Assembly: GCA_023653785.1 (NCBI GenBank)
Contig: JAMKCH010049055.1
Coordinates: 46,687 to 110,686 of the forward strand
Direction of reading: 5' to 3'
DNA: 64,000 bases
Source: Ophioderma brevispina
Lineage: Eukaryota; Echinodermata; Ophiuroidea; Amphilepidida; Ophiodermatidae
The translations under genes and the position numbers were made by a program. Shown one piece after another: positions 33,360 through 45,374 of this stretch. Below the pieces are notes generated by a model. The model saw only the letters and a list, made by a program, of their open reading frames with translations. It was not told the DNA's origin and searched no databases. The stretch's first letter is position 1, and each line of letters begins with the position of its first letter.

Positions 33360-34171
33360 GGCAACCTTGTATTCAAATAAAAATATTTATGGAAAAAGCA
33401 ATAGAAACGCGCTTTGTGCCTGTAAGATTTTCGACTTTAAAGGTATTGGAAGCTTCTGTTTCCTAGCGGTTGTTTTTCGCATGTGCTGGCCCAAAACAGT
33501 TAAAAATAAGCCGAAAGACAGTAATAATTTTCAGGTCATAACTAGATACTAAGCAGCTATTATATCATACGATACACGCTGAAGGTAGACTATCCAGGCG
33601 GAAAAAAGTCATTAGAAAAAATTAGTTTTGAGAGCGATGTAGATTTGAAATTTAGGAAAGGTAGCGTAGTTCAATCATGTAAAGTTTCATTATTAATGGG
33701 AAATTTAAAAGAGGGTATTGCATAGTTATTTATTAAAACCTATTCGTGTCGGCGTTGTCAGGTTTTTGTGTATCATAAACCCGCGCGGAAGGGCCTTATG
33801 CTGTCCAGGTAATAGAAGGGAAAAAACCAGCCAGTAGTAGTAATAAACAGGCGCAAAGTCAACGCAAGAGGCCTAGACTGGGGACTACGGCGAGATTTGC
33901 ATTGATTGAAGATAGTTTTTTTGTGGAAAACAGGCTATCTAAGAATATTTATATGGAATGAACCGGCTTATTAGAGAGGTTCTCTACTATAAGGTTCAGC
34001 CGAATCAGGTTATTCTTCAAAGCAGTTTAGGAATTAGTGGTTTAGCCTTGCAGAATAGTCAGGAGAGTACGCGGGTGAGCGTTTTTCTATAGGAATGGGC
34101 AGGAGTATCGTTCAAAGGTATTGCAAGGCATTGTGTATCCGGTGTTCCGGGGAGCATGTTATAGAGGGGGG

Positions 34172-34238
<67 letters not shown>

Positions 34239-35460
34239 CCGATCCGGATTGGCCAAGCACGGTTTTTCTTCCCTTTATTGGATAGAGAGTGCGATAGCGG
34301 CCGTTCAGGTGGAAGGCAATAGATTTCCCCAAAAAAATAAACCACAGATTTCCAATATAATTTCGGTCATTTTATGTCTGGTATTGTGGATATTACAAGG
34401 GGATAATTTTCATGTGAATACGCATTTTGGTTTTAAGCTTAGTGGTCAGCGGAAATGGAAAGTGGCAGCTTAAAACTTCCGGAGCTAACGCAAATCTATG
34501 CTGGATGAAAGTTAGTAAAAAAGCGTGAAAACTCCGTTGAGTCCTAAGCTCTGCTATTATTCAGAAAGAAAAATTGCAGCAGGACTTATAAGCGGTTGGC
34601 ACTAGTATAGTGGAAAGAAATGGCAGGATACAAAGTTTATCCCGGAGAAGAGTGAAAAATTGCCATTACCGAAAATCACCTTCATTATTTTTCGACGAAA
34701 GATAAAGTCTATAAGCAACTTCATCGGAGCTGACGGTTATTTATATAAAGCGAGGACTAAGGTATCGGCAGGCACTCAAAAAAAATGGAGCAGTAACAGA
34801 GGAGCGGAGCTTTCGGGAAAAGTTTTGATCTAGGTGAAAAAAGTTTGTGTATGATGATTCTTTAGTGCGCTGGAGACCAAATTTTTCCTGCACGCCTGCT
34901 TTCTACTGGGCAGATAGGTCTTTTGTATTAGGATTTCTTTTTCCCTTTTAGCGTTTTTGCTTATTACAGGAAGATTAAGCAGGGGAAGGCGAAAGATCAG
35001 GAATTCTTAGGGCAGATAGTCTTGCAGAGTGACTTGCATTTTAAGGCAGAACTAGAGAGTTTAATGGAAGTTAGAAACCATAGTACCAGATGATAAAGAT
35101 AAGGTTCTAGAGAGCTCAGCTGAGTCAAAACATAAATCCCAACCCTGGGAGAGGAATTAGATAAAATCGTAAATTATTACCGAAATTTCAGGCTATTTTA
35201 GACTTAGAATACCACGCGTATCAACTAAGAAGAAATTCAATACCTTGAGAAAAAAATCAGAAACATTTAGCCGATAACTTAGGCATCTAGAGATCTTGAG
35301 TTGTTTTTTCTAAGCGAAAAAAACGCATACTTTTGAAAAGATTTCGTTTTCAGCAGGAACAAGAGAGATAGATTTACCTGCCCAGTTCAGGGAAAATTAC
35401 TAGAGGCCTTGTGAAAAACCGTGTTTAGAAAACAAGAAATGGCAGGGAAGAAATGAAGCA
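33360..35460 (+). pseudogene. batD: BatD (oxygen tolerance) protein, frameshifted, holding a 62-base poly-A
   Basis: Large membrane-anchored beta-domain protein of the Bat operon. Visible: 'YTLKVDYPGGKKSLEKISFE' (33572-33630), 'GDVDLKFRKGSVVQS' (33633-33680), 'KPARKGLMLS' (33778-33810), 'ALIEDSFFVENRLSKNIYM' (33899-33957), 'REVLYYKVQPNQVILQSSLG' (33976-34034), 'ISGLALQNSQESTRVSVFL' (34034-34090), 'GQEYRSKVLQGIVYPVF' (34100-34150). A run of six G and 62 A (34166-34233) then interrupts the gene. After it come 'SFPIRIGQA' or 'FRSGLAKHG', weaker beta fragments, and a C-terminal hydrophobic segment (34885-34975). 2.1 kb corresponds to about 690 codons, slightly long for the family because of the tract. 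Confidence 0.6.
34166..34233. repeat. G6-A62 homopolymer tract inside batD
   Basis: Six G (34166-34171) followed by 62 uninterrupted A (34172-34233). Read in frame it would encode more than 20 lysines in the middle of a beta-rich domain, which is implausible for the protein. Confidence 0.97.
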
Positions 35461-35489
35461 TATACATATACGGAAGAAATTACTTTCTT

Positions 35490-36460
35490 GGGGATTTTTA
35501 ATTCGTTTTGACCTTTTGTTGTTTTAAGCGTTAGTGCGGTTCTCCGCCGAGGCTTCCTTTGGATCTCTGCTTGACTGTCGATGGAAGAGCAGTAAAGTAG
35601 ATAATAAAGCCCTTACGTCCCCCGCTAGTATCCAAAGCCGCCTGGATGAGCTAGGAGCGAGCGCTTTTAAAATTAGGCCATGAAGTTTGCAAAGATCGTT
35701 CCTGCTATCTTCAGCAAAACGGCAGAGCATTAATTTATCAGATGAGATTTTCTCTCCGCCCTGCAACTGTATAAAGAGCTTTCCAGCGCTATAACCCGAG
35801 CAGTTTCAAATTCAGTTTAACCTAGCGCGAGTTATCTGCGTTTGTATCGATTGGGGGAACCAAGAAGATATTTTTATGGCGATGGCTTATTATGCATTAA
35901 AAAACACTGGCACTGAATCCAGGTTTGGAAAAAGCAAGCCTCTTTTCTAGAAGAAATTCGTCTGCATTTATAGATTCAAAACTGCAGCGAAAGAACAGCG
36001 GCCAATCATATAACTTTATGCGGATGGCTTGGCCGAACGTCCTATCACGGCGCGTTAAAAAAGCATTCCTGCATGCCGGCATTGGCCTTTTCCTTTTTAT
36101 AGCTTGTCGTAATTACTAGTCTTTGGTTTATTCTCCTACCCTGCGGTAGAGGCAAGGGCGAGGGAGCTGAGGGCTAGGTTGGAGCGAGAGAGTCGAGTTT
36201 TATTTAAAGGAAACAATGAAACAACGATAAAGAGAAGTTGCGAGGGAGGAATTGAAAAGCTCAGGAAGCAGCGGAATTTCTCTTTATATTTCAGCAAGAA
36301 AACCCTGCTTCTTATGCCTTTTGTTTCTTTTTTTTCTGCTCTCTGGTGGTTTTCCTTAGTAGCCTACGTACTGCAAGAGGAATGGAGGGAAGACGCAGCT
36401 GAAATAGCCATATTAAAAAATCCCGGTCTCAGCTTTTTGAGAGCCAAGCCTTAATAATAA
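35490..36460 (+). pseudogene. batE: BatE-like TPR/membrane protein, frameshifted
   Basis: Last gene of the Bat cluster. A signal-like N-terminus (35500-35560) is followed by a TPR region: 'ALYKELSSA', 'YLRLYRLG', 'YYALKNTLALNPGLEKASLF' across frames (35768-35945), then 'LEEIRLH'. Two hydrophobic segments follow, 'AGIGLFLFIACRNY' (36077-36117) and 'MPFVSFFSALWWFSLVAYVL' (36315-36375), and then 'WREDAAEIAILKNPGLSFL' (36387-36445), like the 'e.avvia.ea.v.sgP' start of a C-terminal SH3-like domain. That SH3 part is not readable further. Order TPR-TM-TM-SH3 is the BatE arrangement. Confidence 0.5.
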
Positions 36461-36849
36461 TATCTGTTTCCCTGTCTAGCTCGGCCAGCGTTGAATGATT
36501 CAAAAACGTAAAGGAAACTGGCTTCAGCTCCTTTCTAAAAAGCCTCTGACGCTGATAGAAGTCGCGTTCTGCAAGCGGCGGCTTCAGCGAGATGGATGTA
36601 TCTTACTGTAGAGATTAACAAAATGCGTTTAACTGGGCGCTCTAATCGCCCTGGGCCCAAGTTCAAGAAACTGGATTCTTATTCCTATTTTTTTTTCTGT
36701 AAATCAATTAAATAAAGAAAACAAGCCTTGCCCAGCTTCCGTTATTGCAGGCCAAAACACTATCTGTATCCTGCTTTCCCACTGGACATTTCGCAGTTTT
36801 AGGAATTAGAGGCTAAGTAGCGTTTTAGCTGTGGCTGATGATGAGCAGT
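36461..36849. other. Region between convergent batE and coaBC
   Basis: Perhaps the degraded 3' end of batE ('FLKSL.R', 36535-36560) followed by AT-rich spacer with a T9 run (36689-36697). No hairpin of note and no other gene visible. Confidence 0.3.
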
Positions 36850-38160
36850 GGTTTTTTGAATCTTAGAAAATTGTGTCCTTTCTAATCTTTCGCTATAATA
36901 ACTATTTTCATAATCTTCGGGGCAACCATTTCTTGGCTATTGCTTCGTCTCATTTTTCCGGAGCCCCGAGACCACTTAAAACAACTCATGACAAGTTTTC
37001 GGAAATTTCTTTCTAACGTAGCAACAACTTTAGAGGCGAACCGTGAATTCTTTGTCCTCTCGATTTACAGCCGAGCTCATTACTTTACCGTCGCTGCTTT
37101 GTTTACTTTGTACTCGGATACAGCTCCGAAAAAAAAACGCTAGATCCCTACGAGATGCCTTTTCTATAAGCGCCACTAAGTTTTACACTGCTGAAAAAAA
37201 AAAATCTTCAAAAAATCAAAGCCCTGGCATTCAAAAGGAAAGGCATGTTTTTCTAAATAGTTAAAATTAGGGAGCAAAGCAATAAAGAGATCTGCGCCAT
37301 GGCATAGCCTCTGTAGGCTAGGTATAAACCATATCTCATCCGAGCCAATAATTGCTGAGCATTCGTACCTCATCAATGCGCTAGACACAGAAGCCCGGCC
37401 ATTGATAAAGATTTTTTTCCCAGCCGTGCTTTATTGGTTAGGGGCACAGCGGCCTGCGCTATCGCCCAGACTAGCTCTTCCTTTGCTTTTAATTTGTCAG
37501 TTTCTTTTTCTCTTCTCTTCTTCATTCAATGCGGGTATGAAAATAACGCCAGCAGCCTCTAATTCTCTTTATATTGTGCTCAATTCAGGAAATGGATTGG
37601 CTGCTAATCTGCTGATGCATAGCTGGGGCAAAAAGTATGCTGGCTTCCGGTTTGATACTGTGCTTCATTGATATCACTGTTTTTTGCAGATGCTGCGCTA
37701 GCTTTTTTCCTTGTGCGGGTCAAGATGTTTTCCTGTTTCCGCCCTAAGGCGCTAGCGATAAGCGTAGTTACATGTGCATCCCATATTCCTAAAGCGATTT
37801 AGCTATAATAAATTAAGTCTGGGCGGGCGCTACTAAGAAGAATATCCTGATGAAAAAATGTTCTGCCTTGGCTGTTGCCTCTTTTTATAGGCTGTTTAAA
37901 GCTGGCCCACCTCTAAGTTAACGAAGGTAACAATTTTTGAGCATTTTCGCTGAAAACCCTTCACTTCTGCCCAAAACGCCTTAGCTCGCGAATTTAGTTT
38001 AACAGCCTTCACGCTAGCTAACTATCGCTTTATGACTAAGGCACTATCCGGCGATCGCTTAAAAGTGCTCTTTAACTCTACTTGCCTATCGTCATCGTCT
38101 CGCATATAAACAATTCAGCCGGCTTTCTAATAATATAAAGGCTTAAGCGGCTTTTTTTTG
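36850..38160 (-). pseudogene. coaBC: CoaBC, phosphopantothenoylcysteine decarboxylase / phosphopantothenate-cysteine ligase, frameshifted
   Basis: Bifunctional enzyme of coenzyme A synthesis. On the minus strand: an N-terminal flavin domain with 'SAELI..LRDDD..V' (38105-38070), 'ADLIYYSIALGIWDAHVTTL' then 'IASALG' (37835-37755), 'SILFAPAMHQQI' (37655-37610, the family's 'laPAMn..m' active-site loop). Then the linker 'ELEAAGVIFIPALNEEEK' (37565-37510) and the ligase domain 'LGKKIFINGRAS' (37432-37395) with 'IDEVRMLSN' (37380-37352) for 'T.EpIDpVRyisN', 'AMRHGADLFIALLPNF' (37305-37265), 'KENPDILAYV' and 'VIGFAAET' across frames (37130-37020). The C-terminus is faint. Total about 435 codons is right for the fusion. 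Confidence 0.62.
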
Positions 38161-38378
38161 AGCTTGCTTTTGCTTTTTTCCTGCCCTTAGTGTAGCCATG
38201 GTGGACCATTAGAGCCATGGGTTTTTTTTTGCCACAGCGTAGTTTTTCTTTGAACAGCTATGCATAAAGATATCTTCCGGCATTCAGCAGAGCAGCATCC
38301 AGCCAATTTTTCATATCAAGATAGCAACTGAATGTGAATAATCAAAGTCAATCTTTTGTTCACATTTTTCCTATGAGG
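38161..38378 (-). other. Short region between trhO and coaBC
   Basis: Minus-strand reading is Lys-rich ('TKGRKKAKASSKKSR', 38195-38150) and may be the very start of the CoaBC frame or a small peptide. No separate gene supported. Confidence 0.25.
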
Positions 38379-39219
38379 TCATTCACACTGGCTTATGCAT
38401 TGGTGGCACTTTGATATAGGCTCTGCGCTAACGCGCTGCCCAGCCGTGATACAAGTGAAATTCTTGCCGATGAATAAGGACTCTAGTTGTTTTGGCGAAG
38501 GATATGCATATTCATAATCGCCTCTGGCTGATAAGTTTTTGGAAATCCTTTTCCCCCAAGTAGGCGCTAGCTTTTTCACCGCGGATGCCGCACGGTGCAG
38601 TAGAGTAGTATTTCCCTTTCTTCAAAGCCCTTTAATTTCTTCTCTAATAAGGAGCTGCTCACGAAAGGTGCTGGAGTCGCTATGATAGCATTTTTAAAAT
38701 GGCCTACTTCAGTTTTCATAATGATTCCGCACATCCACAAGCAGCCGGAATCTTTTTGGCAGTTCTCATTGAATTCCTAATGGACTTAAGTAGCGGCCTT
38801 TTTTTTAAATCTATGGCTGATTCATCGTAAGGCCATCGGGGCTACTTTTTCTTTCTGATTTTAATAATTAACTTGTGAATAATAGCCATGCTCCTCTATC
38901 GCCGGTTTAATGGACATGTTTTCAAGGGCTGTAATGTATCTAGGAATTTTTTTTTAAACTCACCTAAATGCTGCTTCGGCAGAGAAAACTGCGCGTTTAT
39001 CCCCTCTAGTACCTCTAAATATGGCCGCCATACTTTTAAATCTAAAAAAGCTTCAGAGAGACTATCACGGCAGCTCCCTTAGCTGCTTCAACGGCTGTAC
39101 TATAAAATGAGCAGGTACACGCTCTTCGGCTCGTTCTCCAGAGCCTTTTTGAAGCTTTTTTTATCTATAGTATTGAAGAGGTCGTTTAGAAGCAGCTTTC
39201 TTTTTTCCCTTTTTATCAT
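38379..39219 (-). pseudogene. trhO: tRNA uridine(34) hydroxylase TrhO (rhodanese-like, YceA), frameshifted
   Basis: Rhodanese-domain enzyme that hydroxylates uridine-34 of tRNAs in an oxygen-dependent way. Minus strand: ATG at 39219 opens 'MIKREKRKLLLNDLFNTIDK'. Then 'IFYSTAVEAAKGAAVIV' (39105-39055), 'EGINAQFSLPKQHLGEFKKK' (39003-38945, where the family has 'EGINGT.sg'), 'IKPAIEEHGYY' (38915-38880), 'KVAPMAL' (38845), 'DVRNHYE' (38735-38715), 'TPAPFVSSSLL' (38685), 'LLYCTVRH' with the catalytic-cysteine loop 'yCtGGIRCEKASAYL' read as 'GIRGEKASAYLG' across frames (38610-38555), 'LIGKNFT' (38480) and a 'KCHQCISQCE' metal-binding-like end at 38379. Exactly 280 codons in span, normal for the family. 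Confidence 0.82.
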
Positions 39220-39260
39220 TCTATCAATGCTGCTGTTTTTTCTTATTTTCTAACGGCAGT

Positions 39261-39266
39261 ATTATA
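39261..39266 (-). promoter_or_regulatory. Candidate -10 box for trhO
   Basis: On the minus strand TATAAT occurs 42 bases before the trhO ATG. I see no convincing -35 hexamer at 16-18 bases, so this is only suggestive. Confidence 0.3.
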
Positions 39267-39354
39267 TCATACTGTTTAAAAGAAAGCTTATTTTTGTTTG
39301 TTCCGAGTTTAACTAAGGGCTAAAAAGGCGTTAAAAGAGAGCTCATAAGAGTCA

Positions 39355-40175
39355 GCAGTAAAAAAAAGCCGATAACTTTCTATCTTTGATGAAGGAAAAG
39401 ACCTCGGCTAGGCGTATCACGTCATCGCGAAATTTGAAAATTTTAACTCTGCCGTCTTCGTGAATGAACAATGTAACACTGATGAAAGTATCCCAATGAA
39501 GGCTGCAAAAGATGGCTGTAAATAGAAAGCTTAGGGAATGAGCTTGAAAACTTCCGCATATCCTCCATATCATCTAATGTACCAAGCATTTTTCGTGATA
39601 GCATTCGGTGTCTAATTTTTCTACTTGTTTTCCAATAAATAAAAACGTTCATCCCTCCATCAGTAGCAATCCACGTTTCCAGCTATGTCCCAATCCTCGT
39701 TATAGACAATAACTCGTGTACTAGCACCCTGAGCCTTCATTTGAGCGAAAGTTTTATTGTAAAAGCGCTGAAAAGCAAGAATCTCCTCCCGAAGAGGACG
39801 TAGCGGTTTAATTTTACGCTGCTCAATCCAAAATACTTTAGCTTAGCAGATGCATTTCTGCCCCGTACGCTGGAGAAATTTCTTCTGAAATAAGCCACTG
39901 TTCGGTAATTTCATTAAAAGGAACGCCCCCCCCCCTGTCCTCGTTCCCTCCTTAGACATTTCCTTCCTTGGAACGGCGCGATATTTTCTCAATAGTCGCA
40001 CTGACCGAAGCGTAATAACAGCCTTTTTCGCTATTATAGTATCTATGGAAGATCGGCATTAAATCTCTCGCCGTTTCCAATTCTCTAATAGTTTTTTGGA
40101 TATTTTCCTTTAAGCTAATATCTGCTCCCTTTGTTAAAGCCATTCTTAATCTTTTTTCCTGTCCTAAATTTTTTG
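39355..40175 (-). pseudogene. PD-(D/E)XK-family nuclease, frameshifted
   Basis: Minus-strand reading: 'MALTKGADISLKENIQK' start region (40143), 'YYASVSATIEKISRRSKEG' (40025-39965; resembles the 'vSvT..i' strand and 'KW..S' turn of these proteins), 'EITEQWLISEEISPAYGAEM' (39918-39860), 'AFQRFYNKTFAQMKAQGAST' (39770-39715), then the catalytic core: 'YNEDWDIAGNVDC' (39705-39665, D of motif II), 'FYLLENKTSRKIR' (39650-39612, E/D-x-K), 'MLGTLDDMED' (39595-39565), 'AHSLSFLFTAIFC' (39545-39505, where 'YslQLslY' is typical), and 'IHEDGRVKIFKF' (39465-39425). The set of motifs matches Cas4/exonuclease-like PD-(D/E)XK proteins that occur in phages, giant viruses and some bacteria. Target and role unknown. 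Confidence 0.6.
39926..39935. repeat. C10 run inside the nuclease gene
   Basis: Ten C in a row interrupt the frame between the 'RRSKEG' and 'EITEQW' segments. Another run of nine C lies at 40464-40472. Confidence 0.9.
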
Positions 40176-40195
40176 CGAGTAAGAATATCATTAAA

Positions 40196-40639
40196 AAGAA
40201 ACAAAAACAAACTTAAAACCCCCCTATTTATCCTGTTTAGGAAAATAGAATAACCCTAAGGATTTAATAATCAAAATGAAAAGAAAATCAATAAGTAGAG
40301 CTAAAGAAACTATACACCAGGCATTTTTTCGCCTTAGCGGTCTTTTGCTATAGGTCGCACTATCTTAGCTATAAAGCCTTTTTTTTGCCAGAGAATGAGC
40401 TCAACCTCCTAATCAATCTATATTCATGTTTGGCGATCTTGTTTTTGTCCAGCCTATAGCCAGCCCCCCCCCAACAATGGTAGGCGATGGACTGTTTGAA
40501 ATTTCTCTAAAAACTCAAAGTTTCTTTTGGTCCCTGCGAGTCTTCTGAAACTTCTTTAATACACTTTTTTAGAATATTTCTGTCTACTGGTCTCTACCTC
40601 GGCTGTGTAGCGCTTTTAAAAAGGAGGGCTATTTGCTTA
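40196..40639 (-). other. Unassigned stretch between nuclease and coiled-coil genes
   Basis: Minus strand shows a hydrophobic segment 'IVSLALLIDFLFILIIKSLG' (40320-40250), likely a membrane helix, and upstream 'GTKRNFEFLEKFQTVHRLP' (40530-40480). It may be the C-terminal part of the giant coiled-coil gene or a separate small gene. Confidence 0.3.
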
Positions 40640-43600
40640 TCACAAGAATCACGACAGCGTGAATCATTTCTTGCCTATCTCTATCAATTTAGTGCCGGAA
40701 ATCCTCACATTTTTTCTTCGGACATCTATATCTTCTACTATGTAATCCAGCTGGATTGGATTTTTCTTCAATATGCTTAAAAATAAAACGCCTTTTGCCC
40801 GGTCGGCGAGAAAAGCAGTTTGTTGCTTCTAATTCTTTCAATCTTCAAACTAAGCTTTTTCTCCAAGTTTTCATGCATGCGGCAGCCGCTCACTGAGTTT
40901 CTTGCTTTCAATAGTTAGAGCTGACTTTTCTATCAGGCCATGACTGGTTTGGCTTAAACTCATTGCTATTACCGAGAACCTCACAGCTCTTTTAATTGAG
41001 CGTCTATATTGACTATGCTTTTGCTTATGAGTTTTGCATGTTACTCCAAAAAGCATTGAATGTCATTTCATCTTTCCGTATTTGCTCAAACCATGTTTTT
41101 TTTTTGGTTTGTGTTTCGTTTTGCGAAAGCTTGCTAAAGTCTTTTGTTAACTTTTCTAGAACCAACGGTTTTGCTGATGGGTCCTTTCAATTTCCTTGAG
41201 ATGGCTGTCTTTGAGCTCTAATTCTGCACCTTGGGCGCTTCCAAAGCCTTTAAAGTTTTTTTCCTGCTTCTGTGCAAGCTCATTCAATTCCTTCTTATAA
41301 GCAATCGGCCAAACTGCTTTTCAGTTTTGCTTTGCAGTGTATCGTTTTTATTATTTTAAATCGAAAGTCCGGTGTGTTCCACGAAGTGCTTCCGCCTTTC
41401 GCTACAAAGATTCATGTCTTTATCAACTTTCCAAATACGCTTAGAGAGATTATGTTCATAGATTGCCTCTGTATCTTCCGTTTTGCTTTTCATTGATTGC
41501 TATAAAGCTATCAACTTGAACTTTCTGTCTTTTAAAGTGCGCTCAGTGTCTTGCTTCTTTCTGCTTTGCTTCTACTTCTGCCGTTCGCTTCGCTAATGCA
41601 CAGTATCACCTCTGTCAATGTAGTTGTCTAAAAGTAAAGGATTGTCCTTCCTTTGCTTTTATTTTTACTTTATAAGCGGTCAGGAACTGCTTCTAACTTT
41701 TACGTTTTTTCAACTACGCCTGAATCCAAACTCCGGATATCTTTTGGAAGAAGCTGCAGTACTATTCATACCCGCTGTTTTTCAGTCTTTTTTTAATTTC
41801 ATCCACACTGCTTTCCCACAAATCTGTACTAAGCGTTTGGCGCATAAACCCGCTCTATAGCACCGGTTTTATACGGTTTTTAAAAGCTCGTCTATTTCAG
41901 TTTGGTTCTTGTATAAGGTTTTTACTCTCTAGATGCTCTGCTTTTGTTCACATTCTAACTCTGCAAGAGGTTGCTGCTGCTGTTCTCTGGGTGTCGCTGC
42001 TTTTTTGTATTCTTGCTCTAACCTTCTGCAGCCTCTTTGTGTCTAAGCGCATGAAAAACTATTTTGTTTGGCAGCTTCGCCTCAAGTTCGGCTAATCGGT
42101 TATCTATAATAGACTGGAAAGCCGTCCTCTTGCTTGGCTATGAATTTCTTTTGTGGCACTTTGTTTCTAAAGCTTCGTATGAAATTCTTCTTGCTTCTCT
42201 GAGTTTACTAACTGTCCTAGGAAATGAAAGAAGCTGTTTCTGTAGCTTCTAGGTTTTGATAAAGTATTTTTTGAAATTTTCATTTTACTTTTTTTCAGCT
42301 TTCTGCACATATCCGCTTCCTAATTTTTGCATAAGGTCTTTGTCTCTTTCTTCGCTAACTCTAACTCTACACGACGCTCATTTTCTTAGAGCGTACTTTT
42401 TCCAAGCTCACAGTTAACTCTTCAGAAAACTCTGAACTTTTTTCTGGAAATCGCGATGAAAGCTTCTCATATCCTGCCTATCTTCCATCTCTAGTTTTTT
42501 CCTAGCATCATCGCTTTGTTCTACAACGGAATTTTACTGGGATTCTAAACTAACAAGCTTTTTTGAGTTTCAATATGGCTGAAATTTTCCGTTTGGCTTG
42601 TATCGCTTTGGAACGCTGAAATTACTTTTACTACTTGAACGTGTAGGGACAGACCGTTCTTGCTGTTCTAAGCTCTTAAGGCTGCCGTGTTCCGGTTTTC
42701 CTAAATGTTTCTTGACGCTTTGCTCCTTCTAGCTGGATTTTCTCATTTAAAGAAGCAAAGCGTATCCGGCTTTCTTTCGAATTTCTTTTCAAGTAACTCC
42801 AATGTGCTATTGCGTTTTTTCATCATAAACCCGGCAAATCATTAATACGCTGGCAAACCCTTTTTCTGATTCCCGTATGAATTCCTGCCTAATCATCAGC
42901 ATAATTTCTTTCAAAGCAATACTTCGCTTCAATACCCTAGCTTGGTTTTGCAAAGCACTAATTGCTTTTCAAGGGACATATTCTTAGAAGCTATTTTGCT
43001 GAAGATGTTTTCCTGTGCCTTGTTCAGTAGGTTTTCAATGAAGGCCTTTTGCTTGGTATTTAACCTTTGCATTTCTGGCTGCTTTGCCGGCTTTTTCTTT
43101 TTCTCGCTTATTTTCTTAGAAAATTTTTTTGATGATGTCCGCGCACTTGTTTTTCCAGCATGGCCGTGAATTCGCTGAAAGTTCGCTTCGATATAAATCT
43201 TTAGAGGCTTTTTGTTCTCTTCTATAAGGCTAAAGATGCTTGAAATTTTTCATGCTCTTCTTCTTGTGCTTCTTTCCAATTGCGTCTCAGCTTTTTTTTG
43301 CAGCTTTTTAAAGTTTTTAAATATCTTTGGTATAAGCCGGCGTTTCCGCAATGCTTGTTTTGGTTCTTCCGGCTGCTAAGGTGTGCTGTGAGTTTTCTTC
43401 TGCGCTTTCAAGACGATAGTTCGCTAAGGTCGTTTTGAAACGTCTTAAAGCCTTGAAGCTCTTTTTGCTGATCGGATTTTTGGGCTTCTTGAAGCACTAT
43501 CAACTTCTCTAAAGCCTTGTTTTCTCCTGGGCCTGTTTTTCAAAGACCCTCCATACGTTTCAAGCTTTCCTGAGTAAGCATACTGAAAACAAAATTTCTG

Positions 43601-45335
43601 ATTTTGCGCTTGGTTGCAATCTTTCAAATTCTAAATATTTTAAAAATCAATAATTTTTTTTCAAGCCTATCTTGAAAATCTTTTTCTCAGTAGCTGTTTT
43701 TGCTTCAAAAGAAATTTCTTGTTTTTCCTTATCCAAACTTGGTTAAAGATTGATTAGCACAATAAGGAGCTCTGCTTGATACTTGGGTAGACTTTTTTCT
43801 ACTTTTTTGAAGACTGTTGGATCATTCCCTGCTCAATATCTTTCTCGAAATTTTTCCTCCGCAGTGAGGCCCTAATAGCTTTTCTTTTTGACGTTTTTTA
43901 TTTTCTAGTCTCTATATAGTCACTCAGTTTTTCTTCTAAGGCTCGTTCATTTTTTTGTTGGCTTTCTTGATACTTGCCTCCTCTGCTTGAAGATGAATGC
44001 TTTAGCTGTTTCAGCAGTTTCTTTGAGGCGTGAATTCTTCTTTTGATAGTTTTAGCTCCTGTTGAGTGGTTTTATTCACATTTTAATATCAGCATAAACT
44101 GCCGCAGCCGTTCAATTAGCCAGGTCTAAGCTTTGATGCAAAACGCGAGAAACGGTTTTTTCAATATTTTTGGAAATTTTCAGTTCACTCCGCTTTTCAT
44201 CGAAATTTTTCTGTATTCTGTGAGCTTTGGGCGGAATTTTCAAATGCGCGTTTTTTCTTCCTTCTTTCTATTAGGCTCCTATAGCTACTTTTGCGATTGT
44301 ACATATCTATCTAATTCTTCTTTTTGAGTAACTTCACATCATTTAAAATACCCACTGAACTTTTTGTGAAAGCCCTGAATATCCTTAGTGCTTTGCGCCG
44401 TTACTTCTCTATGTTCTGCCGGGCTAACTGCTTGCTTCCTGTTTCTTCTATCGCTAAATTTTCTGCTCTTTTGTTTTATTAGTGAAATCCTTATGATATC
44501 TCTGCCTGGTTTTTGCTTTCAGGCACCATTGCTGCTAAGGGATTTTCTTGCTTAACATTAAAATGCTGAAGCTTTGGTATTGAGCTTTGCTAAAGAGCTT
44601 CCAATCCTTCAAAACCAGTTCATAATGGCTAAGCTAGCATAGAGCTGCTTGGTTTTAGGCAGCAGTTTTTTGTCTTCTTGAATACAACAACTGCAGATTT
44701 TTTGATAAACTTGGCTGAGCTTTTCCCCTGTTTCGTTCGTCTGCAGGGTTTTTAATATTGCATCTTCAAGTAACAACGAGAGCTGGATTTTTTTTTCCTC
44801 TTCACGTAATTTTCCTGAAATACTTCGTTGGCCTTTTTGGCTAAAATAACCTAGTTTTTTTTCAATGGCTACTGCCTGTTTTTCATCAAGTTTGCCCCAG
44901 ATGTTTTCTGTCTTTTGCATTCACTGAATTTTCTGCATACCTTGTCCAAAGGCTTGTTCATCTTGCTTGAATTTGCTTATGTACTCTGGCCTGTTTATAT
45001 ACATAATCCAATCATTTTTTTTGCAGCTTATTTTGAAATATCACTAATGTCTTGCTGCTTCTTTTTTCATTTGCGTAGCAAAACTTGTTTTAAGTGTTTT
45101 CGTTTTGCTCTTCATTTTTCCTGAAGCCCTGATTCAGAATCTATATTTTCACTGAAACACTTATCTGATTTAAAAGGTTTTTCTTTGCTCTTTTCACTCC
45201 ACTTTTCTTTCGCTAACTGTCTGCACATTTTCTAGATTATTCTGCCATTCCAAATCAAGATGAGCTAGGCCCTCCTCGCAATCTTTTTTCTTGCTTCTGC
45301 ATTGTCTTTTGCCCAGACCTCTTTGAATTTGGGGT

Positions 45336-45374
<39 letters not shown>

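Noticed and set aside
34059..34345. Open frames on both strands made of long Lys or Phe runs
   Set aside because: They exist only because of the 62-base poly-A tract.
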